Source of the DNA: Synechococcales cyanobacterium M55_K2018_004
GTDB taxonomy: Bacteria > Cyanobacteriota > Cyanobacteriia > Elainellales > Elainellaceae
Direction of reading: 5' to 3'
Assembly: GCA_015295905.1 (NCBI GenBank)
Contig: DVEB01000153.1
Coordinates: forward strand, 1 to 36,970
Length of the DNA: 36,970 nt
Positions within the stretch are counted from its first letter, which is position 1; each line of letters opens with the position of its first letter. A model generated the notes under the pieces. The model was not told the origin of the DNA. It saw only the letters and a program-made list of their open reading frames with translations, and made no database searches. Both the position numbers and the translations under genes were made by a program. This document shows, piece after piece, positions 36,754 through 36,970 of the stretch.

Positions 36754-36879
36754 TAACGTCAGTTTTGGTTAAGAGGGGTTTGGGTCACCGCGCCCAGTGC
36801 GGTGACCCAAACCCCTTGCTTTTCCATGCGCGATGCGCACGGAAAAGCAAGGGGTTCAGCTTATCCCGAATTCACGCTT
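36754..36879. mobile_element. MITE-like hairpin element, copy C (complete)
   Basis: This 126-bp element begins TAACGTCAGTTTTGGTTAAG, and its right end (36860-36879) differs from the other copies only in the last bases. It has two internal stems: GGTTTGGGTCACCGC/GCGGTGACCCAAACC, and a palindrome over 36812-36855 with one mismatch. It lies 52 bp after tex and may double as its terminator. Confidence 0.75.
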
Positions 36880-36929
36880 TGATATTTTCTGACCTGGTCT
36901 GATACAGAATCCGTCTGTAAAGTAGCAGT

Positions 36930-36970
36930 TTGTCGTGGTGTAAACCGACTCAATAACCGACGGAGTCGGT
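36930..36970. repeat. Partial second-family repeat at window end
   Basis: GTTTGTCGTGGTGTAAACCG, then CTCAATAACC and GGAGTCGGT match, in rearranged and inverted order, the repeat around 17426-17510. The element continues beyond the window. Confidence 0.5.

Overview
The window is a piece of a cyanobacterial chromosome. The evidence is the many GCGATCGC (HIP1-type) octamers, a plastid-like tRNA-Glu, cyanobacterial gene families (FutB/FutC iron importer, type 2 IPP isomerase, 67-kDa-type SppA) and a complete cyanobacterial nif operon. The uninterrupted order nifB-fdxN-nifS-nifU-nifH-nifD-nifK-nifV-nifZ-nifT resembles non-heterocystous filamentous diazotrophs of the Leptolyngbya type. No excision element interrupts nifD or fdxN.

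Layout. Positions 1-7000 are housekeeping: the end of a small mobile repeat, tRNA-Glu, two small cyanobacterial proteins, sppA, fni, and hom on the opposite strand. A 1.37 kb gap without genes (6978-8350) follows. Positions 8351-12976 on the plus strand hold nifH-nifD-nifK plus a thioredoxin-like [2Fe-2S] ferredoxin. All four look like Clostridium pasteurianum-type proteins rather than cyanobacterial ones. Positions 13362-17099 hold a divergent Fe(III) importer (futC/futB) and a pentapeptide-repeat lipoprotein, followed by tRNA-Gly. Positions 17679-30631 on the minus strand hold the standard nif operon. Downstream of nifT come a second thioredoxin-like [2Fe-2S] protein, cysK and a small tautomerase. 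Positions 31640-36701 hold a GHL10-type glycosidase lipoprotein, a small unknown protein, a putative AHJR/PD-(D/E)XK-like nuclease, a RusA-like resolvase and Tex.

How the genes work together. The minus-strand operon supplies FeMo-cofactor precursor synthesis (NifB), Fe-S assembly (NifS, NifU), homocitrate (NifV), maturation (NifZ, NifT) and a conventional MoFe/Fe protein pair. The plus-strand cassette encodes a second, sequence-divergent Mo-type nitrogenase with its own dedicated ferredoxin but no assembly genes. It would presumably borrow NifB, NifU, NifS and NifV from the neighbouring operon, and NifE/NifN, which are not in this window. The iron importer lies between the two systems. Two nitrogenases of different lineages, facing each other in one cyanobacterial locus, are the main point of interest.

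A family of 126-bp hairpin elements with about 20-bp terminal inverted repeats is scattered through the window. One half-copy forms the end of a coding region. Several short sequence motifs are shared between the promoter regions of the two nitrogenases. Family assignments come from reading the translations and from remembered family sequences. No database search was run.
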